Shown: positions 46,743 through 56,125, counted from the stretch's first letter. The stretch: 64,000 bases of DNA from Tunicatimonas sp964551335 (GCA_964551335.1 CAZKCO010000012.1:124001-188000); one strand, 5' to 3'. Translations and numbers: made by a program. The notes: generated by a model from the letters alone, not told the origin.

Positions 46743-47748
46743 CGTCTGGAAAGGTAAACATGGCCCGCTGTTAATTGCTGAAATCGGTGGCAATCACGAA
46801 GGCGACTTTGACTACGCCCTTCAGTTGACTGATCTCGCTCTGGCGGCCGACGTTGATTTTATAAAATTTCAGCTCTACCAGGGGGATTCCTTGGTCAGCC
46901 GGGAAGAAAGTCCTCAGCGAAACCAACACTTTAAAAAGTTTGAGTTAAGCAAGGAGCAGTATATAATCTTGGCTAATCGATGCCGGGAAAGCGGGGTAGG
47001 CTTTCTGGCATCCGTATGGGACACCGACTATTTCTCCTGGATAGATCCTTTTCTTGATTTCTATAAGATCGGTTCCGGTGATCTAACTGCTTATCCCATA
47101 CTGAGAGCTACCGCCCAACTTGGCAAACCCATCTTGCTCTCCACCGGATTGGCTACCCTGGATGAGGTACTTTCTACCGTAGAATTTATTCAATCGGTGG
47201 ACGAACGCTATCAGCAACCGGATTATTTAGCGCTGCTGCAGTGTACATCCATGTATCCTATCCCTTTTGATGATGCCAACCTTTCAGTGATGCATCTTTA
47301 TAGACAGACTACTCATTTACCAATAGGCTACTCTGATCATACCGTGGGTTCTACTGCTTTGGAGGTAGCAGTATCAATGGGAGCCGAGATTTTGGAATTT
47401 CATTTTACTGATACCCGAGAGGGCAAGTCTTTCCGGGATCATCAAGTATCCTTGACCAAGGATGAAGTTCTCTCGCTGATTAAAAAAATCAAAGATATTC
47501 AATCCTTACAAGGAGATTTCCTAAAACGGCCCTTAGCAATAGAAAATGAACACCGCGTTAGTTTTAGGCGAGCCGTGTATCCGAAAACCAACTTACCCAA
47601 GGGAACTCAAATCTCTGTCGAACACTTAACCTGTTTGCGCCCTAACCACGGGATTGACGCTCGTGACTTTGACCAATTATTAGGTAAAACTTTAAACCAA
47701 GACGTTAAGGCTCATCAAAAACTATTATGGGAATATTTTATTGACTAG
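46732..47748 (+). CDS. NeuB/SpsE-like N-acetylneuraminate (nonulosonic acid) synthase
   Basis: This 338-residue enzyme condenses phosphoenolpyruvate with an amino sugar. It has an N-terminal TIM barrel with LLIAEIGGNHEGD (residues 12-24), VDFIKFQLY, YKIGSGDLTAYP, LLSTGLAT, LQCTSMYP and GYSDHTVGS. HFTDTREGKSFRDH follows, where NeuB usually has KHFT; Lys is replaced by Phe while His is kept. A C-terminal SAF/antifreeze domain ends in LRPNHGIDARDFDQLLG. The close company of SpsF and a NeuA-like domain supports a sialic-acid-like product, type unknown. Confidence 0.85.
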   Translation: MRSSVWKGKHGPLLIAEIGGNHEGDFDYALQLTDLALAADVDFIKFQLYQGDSLVSREESPQRNQHFKKFELSKEQYIILANRCRESGVGFLASVWDTDYFSWIDPFLDFYKIGSGDLTAYPILRATAQLGKPILLSTGLATLDEVLSTVEFIQSVDERYQQPDYLALLQCTSMYPIPFDDANLSVMHLYRQTTHLPIGYSDHTVGSTALEVAVSMGAEILEFHFTDTREGKSFRDHQVSLTKDEVLSLIKKIKDIQSLQGDFLKRPLAIENEHRVSFRRAVYPKTNLPKGTQISVEHLTCLRPNHGIDARDFDQLLGKTLNQDVKAHQKLLWEYFID

Positions 47749-47750
47749 CT

Positions 47751-48887
47751 ATGAAGTGGTACCGACGAGAGACATTAGCCCCAACTCAAAATACGCATGC
47801 AGAAGAAACATGGATAAGACAGGATAACGGAAACGAAAAGGCTTTTCCGTTGACTACTTTTCTGGGCAAGAAAACTAACTTATTAAAGCTGAAGAAGAAC
47901 GTGGTTGAAAACATCACGAAGCAGCTAGCCTACTTCAAAAAAACCCGTACCGAAGTATATAACCAACCTGACAAAGAACCGGTACTTTCCTGCCCGGTTT
48001 GCGGAACGTCTTCTAAAGAAACCAGGCATCAGGTGACTATTTATCAGGCTCAGTACGTCACTTGTAATACCTGTACTCACGCCTACGTCATTAACCGACC
48101 TACTCCAAACGCACTTCATCAGTTTTACTTAAGCGATGTTAACTATGCCGCTACCTACACTGATAAAGCCAGTGCTGAATCGCGGCTTAATGCGATTGCA
48201 GTACCCTGGCGCAACTGGATGGTTGACCTTTATCAACAAAGATTTGGTCAAGCACCTAAGAAAGTTTTGGACGTTGGATCAGGCGCCGGGCACTTTGTGG
48301 AAGCATGTAGACGGGAGGGGATGCAAGCGGATGGGATTGAACTCAGTGAGTCAAGTCGCGAGTTTGCCAAGAATATCTGGGGAATAGAGATGGATGACCG
48401 TGATTTTACTCAGGTTGATGCTGATTATCAAGGTTATGACGTGATTACCTTTTGGGGTCTTCTGGAGCACACTCCCAATCCTAAGGATCTATTGGCCGCA
48501 GCTCAGCGAATTTTTGCTGATAACCCGCGTAGTATGATCATCGCTAAACTTCCGCGCTGGCACTCCCTAAGCGGTTTTATTCAGAACATTTGCAACGATA
48601 CTATTGTCCGCCATCTTGACCCGATGGGTCACATTAGTTGTTACACGGATGCATCGGCCGCCGAGCTCTACTATCAGTCAGGGTTTTCTCCGGTGGCGGC
48701 CTGGTACTATGGTATGGACGTTTATGAGCTATTGATGCAAATCAGTCACCAACTGCAACAATACGAGCCGCTATTGGAAACTGGGGAAATCCAAATGGAA
48801 TTACAACAGAAACTGGATGAGGTAAAACTCTCGGATGGTCTCACGCTGGTAGGAGTACCCAGTCGGCACTATAGTTCAAGAAAGTAA
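47751..48887 (+). CDS. Zinc-finger class I SAM-dependent methyltransferase
   Basis: This 378-residue protein has an N-terminal stretch of about 75 residues with no known domain. A four-cysteine zinc site follows (C81, C84, C105, C108; CPVC...CNTC), then a SAM fold with VLDVGSGAG at 172-180, GIELSES and ITFWGLLEHTPNP. This zinc plus methyltransferase layout is seen in sugar C- and O-methyltransferases of surface-glycan loci. The target is probably a sugar of this locus. Its TAA overlaps the ATG of the next gene by one base. Confidence 0.86.
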   Translation: MKWYRRETLAPTQNTHAEETWIRQDNGNEKAFPLTTFLGKKTNLLKLKKNVVENITKQLAYFKKTRTEVYNQPDKEPVLSCPVCGTSSKETRHQVTIYQAQYVTCNTCTHAYVINRPTPNALHQFYLSDVNYAATYTDKASAESRLNAIAVPWRNWMVDLYQQRFGQAPKKVLDVGSGAGHFVEACRREGMQADGIELSESSREFAKNIWGIEMDDRDFTQVDADYQGYDVITFWGLLEHTPNPKDLLAAAQRIFADNPRSMIIAKLPRWHSLSGFIQNICNDTIVRHLDPMGHISCYTDASAAELYYQSGFSPVAAWYYGMDVYELLMQISHQLQQYEPLLETGEIQMELQQKLDEVKLSDGLTLVGVPSRHYSSRK

Positions 48888-50278
48888 TGGAAGAACACTA
48901 CCCGGTACTGGTTTCAGTCTACATTACCAACTTTAACTACGGAAAATATATTCGTCAGGCGGTCAATAGTGTGCTCCAACAATCATTGCAAGATTTTGAG
49001 ATCATTATTATTGACGATGGTTCTACTGATGATTCCCGCGAAATCATTCAAGAATACCGAGATCACCCGCAGATCAAAAGCATCTTCCAACAAAATAAAG
49101 GGCTTAATGTGACCAACAATATCGCCTTGAGAGTTGCTAAGGGTAAATATATCATGCGGCTAGATGCCGATGATTTTCTGGACTCCAACGCGCTGTTGGT
49201 AATGACCACAGCGCTGGAAAATGATCCGGATTTGGGGCTGGTATTTCCTAATTATTACGTAACCGATGCTGACGGTCGGGTAGATTCAGTACACCAACGT
49301 CACGATTTTGAGGAAGTCTCCTTGATGGACCAAGCTGCGCACGGTGCCTGCACCATGATCCGGACCAAATTTTTAAAAGAACTCGGTGGCTACAGCGAAA
49401 ACTATCAGTGCCAGGATGGCTACGAATTATGGGTAAAATTCACCGCCAAGCATCCCGTAATGAACGTGCCCACTCCCCTGTTTTACTATCGACAACACGG
49501 CAGCAATCTTACTAAAAACGAAAACCGCATTTTATCAACTCGAGCATCCATTAACCAGGAATATGTAAAAGAACATGATCACCGCCAACATGCTGTAGCG
49601 ATAATTCCAATACGAGATTCAGGTACAACCAACAACCGGTTAGCATTAACCAAGCTAGAAGATAAAACACTACTGGAGCATAAAATTGATGCCGCTTCAC
49701 AAGCTGAAAATATTCAACGGGTAGCAGTCACTTCACCTGACTCCAATATTGAGAACTTCGTCAACAAAAAGTATGACGACAACCCTAAAGTACTTTTCAT
49801 CTCTCGCCCCAAGGAACAAGCTCAACTTAACGTTGGATTAATTGAGACTGTTTCTCACATACTCAATGATGAGCAGTTGGCCGCAATACAGGTTTCGTCC
49901 TTCGTTATTTTGGCCATCGAGTATCCTTTTGTTACTGCGACTACCATTGACGACGCAGTGAACACGCTATTTCTGTTTAAATCAGACTCACTAATCAGCG
50001 TGCGTCCTGATTCCAGCCTGTTTTTCCAGCATCATGGACACGGCATGCATCCCATTTTAAATCAGGAAAAGTTTACCAAGCTGGAACGAGAGGCGCTGTA
50101 CAAATATACCGGAGGAATATCCGTGACCCGTACCGAGGTATTCCAAGAGAAGAATGAAATCATTACGGGAACGGTAGGGCACATTATTGTCGATCAGAAA
50201 GCCAGTTTGGGCGTCTACAGCGAATACGATCTTCATTTGGCTCAACTTATTGCTCAATCAGAACTGTCTAACGCATGA
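48887..50278 (+). CDS. GT2 glycosyltransferase fused to a degenerate NeuA-like cytidylyltransferase domain
   Basis: This 463-residue two-domain protein has a GT2 domain at residues 1-225: VSVYITNFNYGKYI, IIIDDGSTDDS, metal motif RLDADD at 91-96, GYSENYQCQDGYELW. Residues 236-460 follow the CMP-sialic acid synthetase fold: AIIPIRDSG (NeuA AIIPARGGS), ATTIDDAVNTLFLFKSDSLISV and YKYTGGISVTRTEVF. The end is SLGVYSEYDLHLAQ. In that last motif the two metal Asp of NeuA (DID) are Gly and Tyr. The CTP loop also lacks its Lys. The second domain is thus probably non-catalytic or altered. It is coupled to its neighbours on both sides. Confidence 0.75.
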   Translation: MEEHYPVLVSVYITNFNYGKYIRQAVNSVLQQSLQDFEIIIIDDGSTDDSREIIQEYRDHPQIKSIFQQNKGLNVTNNIALRVAKGKYIMRLDADDFLDSNALLVMTTALENDPDLGLVFPNYYVTDADGRVDSVHQRHDFEEVSLMDQAAHGACTMIRTKFLKELGGYSENYQCQDGYELWVKFTAKHPVMNVPTPLFYYRQHGSNLTKNENRILSTRASINQEYVKEHDHRQHAVAIIPIRDSGTTNNRLALTKLEDKTLLEHKIDAASQAENIQRVAVTSPDSNIENFVNKKYDDNPKVLFISRPKEQAQLNVGLIETVSHILNDEQLAAIQVSSFVILAIEYPFVTATTIDDAVNTLFLFKSDSLISVRPDSSLFFQHHGHGMHPILNQEKFTKLEREALYKYTGGISVTRTEVFQEKNEIITGTVGHIIVDQKASLGVYSEYDLHLAQLIAQSELSNA

Positions 50279-50523
50279 GTAATTTATTGGGAAAGTCTGT
50301 TATGGTTGCCCATGTAGCCGAAAATAAAAGCACTTTCTCAACAAAAGTATCAACTACTTACTCATTTATAACTCGGCAAGCTGTGCTCAATAGTTTCTTG
50401 AATCAGCGATATACTGAAAACCTTCAGCAATCTTCATTCTCAGAAGAAGAGGCTCGATTTACTATAAAGAGAGAAACTGATTTCATAATCAGTAGTGTCG
50501 GAAGTGTGCAGCTAAACAATTAG
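50275..50523 (+). CDS. Small hypothetical protein coupled to the GT2-NeuA gene
   Basis: This 82-residue frame opens with ATG overlapping the stop of the preceding gene (ATGA), a typical coupling arrangement. No signal peptide, membrane segment or known motif is seen; it is rich in Ser, Thr and Gln. It may be a real small protein of the operon or a chance frame filling the gap before the flippase. The overlap and lack of other content in the gap favour a gene only moderately. Confidence 0.4.
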   Translation: MSNLLGKSVMVAHVAENKSTFSTKVSTTYSFITRQAVLNSFLNQRYTENLQQSSFSEEEARFTIKRETDFIISSVGSVQLNN

Positions 50524-50541
50524 TCTTAACTTTTTGCATAC

Positions 50542-52023
50542 GTGGGAATTATCCAGCGACAAACCATTAAATCTACTGCCTATATTTACCTTGGAGTTTT
50601 GGTGGGCTTCATTACCACTGCATTGGTGTTTCCCCGAGTGCTAACTCCTTCACAGATTGGAGCAATTGGTTTATTGGGTTCATGGTCGGCAGTATTTGCT
50701 CAGTTTGCTACCTTAGGATTTGGCGGGGCAACGGTTAAGTTTTTTCCAACCTTTCGCAATCCTGAGCGAAATCATCAGGGGTTTTTATTTCTATTGTTGA
50801 TAGTGACTGTCCTTGGTTTTCTACTTTTTCTGGGACTTTATCTACTGTTGCGTCCCTGGCTACTCCAATCTACTGAAGAGTCCCCACTATTTCAGCAGTT
50901 CATCTATTTGATAATCCCTTTTACACTATTTCAGTTATTCTTTCTCGCATTAGATGTTTACAATCGAATGCTGTACAACGCCACCACTGGCACTTTGCTA
51001 CGCGAACTAATTTTAAGAGTATTCATTCTAACCGGTATTAGTTTATTTTTTCTGGAAATGTTTAGCTATCAAGGTTTTGTAATCTGGTATGTAGGGGCTC
51101 AGGGGGTTATCGTTATATTATTAGTCCTGTTCTTATTCTGGCGGGGGGAATTTCTTCCCCTACCCGATTTCAGCCTTCTCAATCGCCCTATGCTGCTTAA
51201 GCTAGGTAGCCTCAGCTTATTTAGTTTCCTTACCGGCTTCAGTTCCCTCGCTATTCTGCGGATTGATAGTATCATGATTGGTAACTTCCTATCGGATTAC
51301 GATGTGGGAATCTACATGACCACCATGTATTTTGGCACCCTGGTACTACTACCGTCCCGGGCTCTGCGAAGTATTGCCCCCACTCTTATTTCTGAGGCTT
51401 TTAGCAACGGTGATTTAAAAACCATTCATTCTATTTATCATAAAAGCACAATTGCGCAACTGGTAGTCGGTCTTTACCTCTTGCTTGGACTTTGGGTGAA
51501 TTCCCATACCGTATTCACAATACTTCCGGAAGAATTTACTGCTGGGCTATACGTAATTTTATTTATTGGCTTGGCCAATGTAGTGAAAATGGCTGGTGGT
51601 ATGGGGGATGCTATTGTTGGTTACTCTGATTACTACCGGATGAACACTGTCTTTAACGCTGGATGGCTAATTCTGATCGTTGTTACGAACATCATTTTTA
51701 TTCCTGAATTTGGGATTAGTGGGGCAGCGTTCGCATCCTTCCTGTCCGTGTTGGTAGTCACCCTGATTCGCTTCTTGTACTTGTACAGTAAGTTTGGGAT
51801 GCAGCCTTACCGCCCACAACACCTTTGGGCGGTATTAATCGCGTTAGGTTCGTTTGGGGCGACAAACTTTATTCCGACACTTTCTCCGTTCTGGATAGAT
51901 TTTCTGCTACGGAGTACGCTGGTGACCTTATTTTACTTACTTCCAGTTTATTTTCTGAAAATCTCGCCGGAAATCAATAAGTTGATTGACGATATGTATT
52001 ATCGGCTTCGATCACTGCTCTAA
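50542..52023 (+). CDS. Wzx-type polysaccharide flippase (MATE/MVF family)
   Basis: This 493-residue inner membrane protein with about 12-14 helices belongs to the polysaccharide transporter family. The start IKSTAYIYLGVLVGFITTALVFPRVLTPSQIGAIGLL is characteristic. An internal FSLSLF-type repeat and ILRIDSIMIGNFLSDYDVGIY follow. It would flip a lipid-linked repeat unit to the periplasm. The start is GTG at 50542. No Wzy polymerase is recognisable in the window. Its last 50 bases overlap the convergent DegT gene. Confidence 0.88.
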   Translation: MGIIQRQTIKSTAYIYLGVLVGFITTALVFPRVLTPSQIGAIGLLGSWSAVFAQFATLGFGGATVKFFPTFRNPERNHQGFLFLLLIVTVLGFLLFLGLYLLLRPWLLQSTEESPLFQQFIYLIIPFTLFQLFFLALDVYNRMLYNATTGTLLRELILRVFILTGISLFFLEMFSYQGFVIWYVGAQGVIVILLVLFLFWRGEFLPLPDFSLLNRPMLLKLGSLSLFSFLTGFSSLAILRIDSIMIGNFLSDYDVGIYMTTMYFGTLVLLPSRALRSIAPTLISEAFSNGDLKTIHSIYHKSTIAQLVVGLYLLLGLWVNSHTVFTILPEEFTAGLYVILFIGLANVVKMAGGMGDAIVGYSDYYRMNTVFNAGWLILIVVTNIIFIPEFGISGAAFASFLSVLVVTLIRFLYLYSKFGMQPYRPQHLWAVLIALGSFGATNFIPTLSPFWIDFLLRSTLVTLFYLLPVYFLKISPEINKLIDDMYYRLRSLL

Positions 52024-53098
52024 ATGTCTTAACGATGAATTCAACCTCTGAATCACTTAACTCAGGGTAAACCGGTAGCGACAAAAGTTGAGGTGCGTCT
52101 TTCTCAGCATTGGGAAAACACTCTCCTTGTTTGCGGTATTTTTCAAATATGAACTGCTGACAAACCGGAATTGGGTAGTGTATTTTGGTAGCAACCTCAC
52201 TTTTGGCTAGTTCATTAATTACCTGATCTCGGTTTTGCACCTTTGCAACAAACAAGTGCCAAACAGCATTCTCACTCGCTGATGGTAAAGTTACTGGCAG
52301 GTCAGCCCAAGATTTTAGATAATAATCAGCAATCTGGCGGCGGCGGTTATTCCACAGATCTAGGTGAGGTAATTTTAAGGAAAGAATTTTAGCTTGTAAG
52401 TCATCCATCCGGCTATTTCGCCCTAATCGCTCATGCTTACCCGGAAACGATTGTCCGTGATTGGCAATTGCTCTACATTTGTCAGCCAAACTCTTGTCAG
52501 ATGTGACTATCATTCCCCCGTCACCCAGCGCTCCTAAATTTTTGGTAGGATAAAAACTGTAGATTCCGGCCTGCCCCCAGCTTCCAACTTTTCTGCCCTT
52601 TATTGTTGCACCGTGGGCCTGAGCACAATCTTCTAAAACTGGTATACTGTACCGTTCGGCAATTTTACAGACTATCGGCATTTTAACCGGATTACCGTAC
52701 AGATGGATAGGAATAATAGCTTTGGTTCGTATGCTAATTTTTTCTTCAATTAACCCTTCATCCAAACTGTAGCTCTCGGGGTTATTATCCACAAAAACCG
52801 GAGTAGCTCCTACCAACAAAACTGCTTCTGCTGCCGACATCCAGCCGTTAGCCGGTACAATGACTTCATCTCCTGATTTAATTTCCCAGGCCCTCAACAC
52901 AACTTCTAAGGCATCTGTTGCGTTGGCACAAGAAACAGCATACTTCACACCTATGTAATTGGCAAATTCTGACTCGAACCTCCGGATCGCTTCGCCGCCC
53001 ATTACAATATTTGTTTCTAATAACTCACTAACTAAACCTTGTATTTGGGAAAGAAGCGGCAGATGCTGCTGGCGGAGGTTTACAAACGGAATTTGCAT
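51974..53098 (-). CDS. DegT/DnrJ/EryC1/StrS sugar aminotransferase
   Basis: This 374-residue PLP enzyme makes amino sugars from nucleotide-linked keto sugars. The PLP lysine Lys186 sits in YSFYPTKNLGALGDGG. Asp157 (VLEDCAQAHGA) and the substrate segment NSRMDDLQAKIL are also conserved. It is transcribed toward the glycan operon, opposite its flippase, and its end overlaps the flippase gene by 50 bases. It probably supplies an amino sugar for the same glycan, although the partner 4,6-dehydratase is not in the window. Confidence 0.92.
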   Translation of the reverse strand: MQIPFVNLRQQHLPLLSQIQGLVSELLETNIVMGGEAIRRFESEFANYIGVKYAVSCANATDALEVVLRAWEIKSGDEVIVPANGWMSAAEAVLLVGATPVFVDNNPESYSLDEGLIEEKISIRTKAIIPIHLYGNPVKMPIVCKIAERYSIPVLEDCAQAHGATIKGRKVGSWGQAGIYSFYPTKNLGALGDGGMIVTSDKSLADKCRAIANHGQSFPGKHERLGRNSRMDDLQAKILSLKLPHLDLWNNRRRQIADYYLKSWADLPVTLPSASENAVWHLFVAKVQNRDQVINELAKSEVATKIHYPIPVCQQFIFEKYRKQGECFPNAEKDAPQLLSLPVYPELSDSEVEFIVKTFRAVIEADNTYRQSTY

Positions 53099-53325
53099 AG
53101 GAAAATAGTGTAATGACTTTTACTTTGACAAAAAAACCAACAAATTTACGGGCAGCAAAGGTAATTATTATTCGACTTACACACTTCGGTAGACAAGACA
53201 GGTAAACCTTTTGATCTTTTTAGCCAACAGACCGCTAGACGGTTTCTTTCTAAAATTTTCTTCCACAAATACTTTCTTTCTCCAGTGCTGATTCGCTTAT
53301 TTTGCAAAAAAACCTCTAAGATATT

Positions 53326-54297
53326 ATGAAGAAGATTGCGGTACTGACTTCAGGAGGGGATGCCCCGGGAATGAATGCTTGTATCCGAGCGGTAATCCGG
53401 GGAGCAATTTACCACGGGGTTGAGGCTTACGGTATTAAATACGGCTACAATGGGCTTATTGAGGGTGATATTTATAAAATGAAATCATACTCAGTTAGCA
53501 ATATCATTCAGCGGGGAGGCACTATTCTTAAGTCTGCCCGAAGCGCTGAGTTTAGAACTCCCGAAGGAAGGAAGAAAGCTTTCTATCAGCTTCAGAGGCG
53601 TGGTATTGAAGGGCTGGTGGTTATCGGCGGTGACGGTACTTTTACCGGGGCAAATATTTTTACCCAAGAATACGGAGTTCCGGTGGTAGGTGCCCCAGGT
53701 ACTATTGACAATGACCTGTACGGTACGGATTATACCATTGGTTTTGATACCGCTGTGAACACTGCCTTGACGGCGATTGACAACATTCGAGATACGGCAA
53801 ATTCGCACGATCGTATCTTCTTTATTGAAGTAATGGGACGTGATTCGGGCTATATTGCTATCCAATCGGGTATTGGCGGTGGAGCTGAACTTATCATGGT
53901 GCCCGAAACCAGCACTTCTATTGAAGATGTAATTCATACGCTGGGTCAAGGGCGTAATCACGAAAAAACTTCCTCTATCGTAGTAGTGGCCGAAGGCGAC
54001 GAAGAAGGCGGGGCTATTGAAGTTGCCGCTAAAGTTAAAGAACGGTTAGAAGGTAAAGATTTTAAAGTTTCTATTCTCGGACACATTCAACGAGGTGGTG
54101 CCCCTACTGCCATGGATCGTATTTTAGCCAGCCGCTTAGGCTTAGCCGCATTAGAGGGTCTTCTAAGCGGCAAGCGTAGTATGATGGCGGGAATTATTAA
54201 CAATAGAATCGTGTATACTGAGTTTAAAGAATGTATTAATACCTCAAAACCTCTGGAGCAGGATATGCTACGTATGGTAAAAATCCTCAGTATTTGA
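53326..54297 (+). CDS. pfkA: ATP-dependent 6-phosphofructokinase
   Basis: This glycolytic enzyme phosphorylates fructose 6-phosphate. Its 323 residues are the usual bacterial length. Motifs are LTSGGDAPGMNA (8-18), VIGGDGTF near 100, GAPGTIDNDLYGTD with the catalytic Asp, and VMGRDSGYIA. ILGHIQRGG supplies substrate binding. The GGDGT sequence supports ATP rather than pyrophosphate use. It stands with its own upstream region of about 225 bases. No regulatory gene is next to it. Confidence 0.95.
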   Translation: MKKIAVLTSGGDAPGMNACIRAVIRGAIYHGVEAYGIKYGYNGLIEGDIYKMKSYSVSNIIQRGGTILKSARSAEFRTPEGRKKAFYQLQRRGIEGLVVIGGDGTFTGANIFTQEYGVPVVGAPGTIDNDLYGTDYTIGFDTAVNTALTAIDNIRDTANSHDRIFFIEVMGRDSGYIAIQSGIGGGAELIMVPETSTSIEDVIHTLGQGRNHEKTSSIVVVAEGDEEGGAIEVAAKVKERLEGKDFKVSILGHIQRGGAPTAMDRILASRLGLAALEGLLSGKRSMMAGIINNRIVYTEFKECINTSKPLEQDMLRMVKILSI

Positions 54298-54374
54298 TAT
54301 GTTCCTGGTTGGATTAACTCCTTCTCCCCAGATTTTGAGATTATATTCTAGTAAATTATTTATTGATATTTACT

Positions 54375-54932
54375 ATGGGCTACCTTCCCATTATTCTGGC
54401 AATTTTAGGATTTATTTTTCTTTGGAGTATTGTTAACTATCATTCTCTCAAAGCCCGCAAGCGTGAATTAGACGATGCTTCAGAACTGGTCTATCGCTAC
54501 GCTTCCCTCCGACAAAACATTATCATTCAATTGGCAAACATTAAATCAGAAGACGGTTCTCTTCAAGCGTTGTTACACAGAATAAAAGCAGCAATACGCC
54601 CGATTGAAAAGGAAGAAAATACCGTTAGCGAGCTTCTGCTAGGAGAAAAAGAGCTTTCTCAACATATTGATGAACTTCCTGACCAACTGGGTAAACTTAA
54701 AAACTACCGCAGCAGTATTGAGCAGTTGCAGAAAGCTGATCTTGCCTATCGTATCGCCGCTAACCGTTATTCCCTTAAGTTGGAGCAGTATAATAGTTTG
54801 GTCACCAAAGCTCCATCCAAATTCATTGCTAAGCTTACCGGATTTAAAAAGGACTCCACTGAAGACTGGGTTGAACAACCTAAACATTTTCAGGACTCTA
54901 CTGCTTCTTTATCTAAATCTCCTAATAATTGA
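54375..54932 (+). CDS. LemA-like membrane protein
   Basis: This 185-residue protein has one N-terminal membrane helix (residues 4-20) and a long helical coiled domain. LemA features are weak but present: NYHSLKARKRELDDA after the helix, RYASLRQNII, and a C-terminal YNSLVTKAPSKFIAKLTGFK that echoes the family's YN-x-FP-x-FGF motif. LemA function is unknown. The ATG at 54375 is preferred over TTG 54363. It overlaps the convergent AI-2E permease gene by 43 bases. Confidence 0.7.
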   Translation: MGYLPIILAILGFIFLWSIVNYHSLKARKRELDDASELVYRYASLRQNIIIQLANIKSEDGSLQALLHRIKAAIRPIEKEENTVSELLLGEKELSQHIDELPDQLGKLKNYRSSIEQLQKADLAYRIAANRYSLKLEQYNSLVTKAPSKFIAKLTGFKKDSTEDWVEQPKHFQDSTASLSKSPNN

Positions 54933-55957
54933 CCGTAAGGCTGTAGCCCACGCACCTCGTCAAGTATTTCTTTAAGCGCCGCTGTAAGTGGAATAAACAG
55001 AATCATTCCGGCCACACCCCAAATCAGGTTTCCGACAAAAATAGCTAGCAAGGTAAACATTGGATTAATACTAACTCGTTTACCAACAATATTAGGAGTG
55101 ATAAGGTAACTTTCCAGGCTTTGAATACCAATAAAATAAATAATAATCCACAAAGTAGTACTTCCCGATTGGGTGATTACTAGTGTAAACAGCGCTGGAA
55201 ACAATGATCCTACCAGTGGGCCTATGAAGGGAACAATATTTAATACGGCGGCAAAGACCCCAAAAAAGAGGGGGTTGGGTACATCCATAAGCCACAGCGC
55301 AAGGGAGTTACATGCAGCTAAAATAAGAATTACCAAAAAAATACCGATAAGATAGTTACGTACTACTCGCTCAATTTTAAGCAACATCATTCGGATACTC
55401 TTTCTATTTTCACCGAACAGCAGTTCTCCAAATTTCAGAATATCCTTGCGGTAGATCAAAAATAGTACGATAAACGTCAAAAAAAGTAGAATATGAATGA
55501 AACTAGATACCACGATCCTTAATAGAGTTCCGACTACATTCTGGGCATCCTCAAATAAAAAACCTAGTGCATCCTTAAACGAAGATAAACTGCTAATTTC
55601 GTTATCACTAAGTTGCTGTCCTAAGTAATTGGCACCCTGATTTATCATCTGGTCCAGATTTTCCTCAAAAGTATTTATGTTACTCGCCAAGGCGGATATC
55701 TGAAGCGAAAAGAACGTTAAAATTCCACCGATGAACAAAATAGCCACTATAAGACACAAAACAGCCGCTAATACTCGGTAAACTCCCCTGTCCTCAAGCC
55801 ACTGGCAAATTGGAGATAAAATTATCGCAATAAATGCAGAAAAGGCTATTGGAATCAGAATGGCACTGGCCAACATCATAAGCAGAATAATCATTGCCGT
55901 GATGAAGATAAAGGCAGCTATTCTGTATAATGCTGAAGATGGTAGTCTTGAAAACAT
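54890..55957 (-). CDS. AI-2E family transporter (PerM-like permease)
   Basis: This 355-residue inner membrane protein of the PF01594 family has about 8 helices. Family parts are IPIAFSAFIAIILSPICQWLEDRGVYR, the long periplasmic helix region and FGVFAAVLNIVPFIGPLVGSLFPALF. Then come NPMFTLLAIFVGNLIWGVAGMILFIPLTAALK. Members export AI-2 in E. coli (TqsA) or move Na+/H+; here the substrate is unknown. It converges on the LemA-like gene. Confidence 0.9.
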   Translation of the reverse strand: MFSRLPSSALYRIAAFIFITAMIILLMMLASAILIPIAFSAFIAIILSPICQWLEDRGVYRVLAAVLCLIVAILFIGGILTFFSLQISALASNINTFEENLDQMINQGANYLGQQLSDNEISSLSSFKDALGFLFEDAQNVVGTLLRIVVSSFIHILLFLTFIVLFLIYRKDILKFGELLFGENRKSIRMMLLKIERVVRNYLIGIFLVILILAACNSLALWLMDVPNPLFFGVFAAVLNIVPFIGPLVGSLFPALFTLVITQSGSTTLWIIIYFIGIQSLESYLITPNIVGKRVSINPMFTLLAIFVGNLIWGVAGMILFIPLTAALKEILDEVRGLQPYGQLLGDLDKEAVES

Positions 55958-56125
55958 CTAAAAAAATTAGTAGTCCTAAAAGAATTCAAGCACTGGCTTG
56001 AAGTGATATACTACTCAAGCTTCGTGAGAAAAATGTAAGCAGTTAAAAAAGTTATCAACCGCTAAACACTTTTTATGAAAAAAAGTTACTCTTTTCTTTT
56101 AAAGAAAGTAGTAAAAGTCTCAAAA

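Noticed and set aside
53491..53961. 156-residue minus-strand frame inside pfkA
   Set aside because: pfkA is complete on the plus strand; the frame is an antisense shadow.
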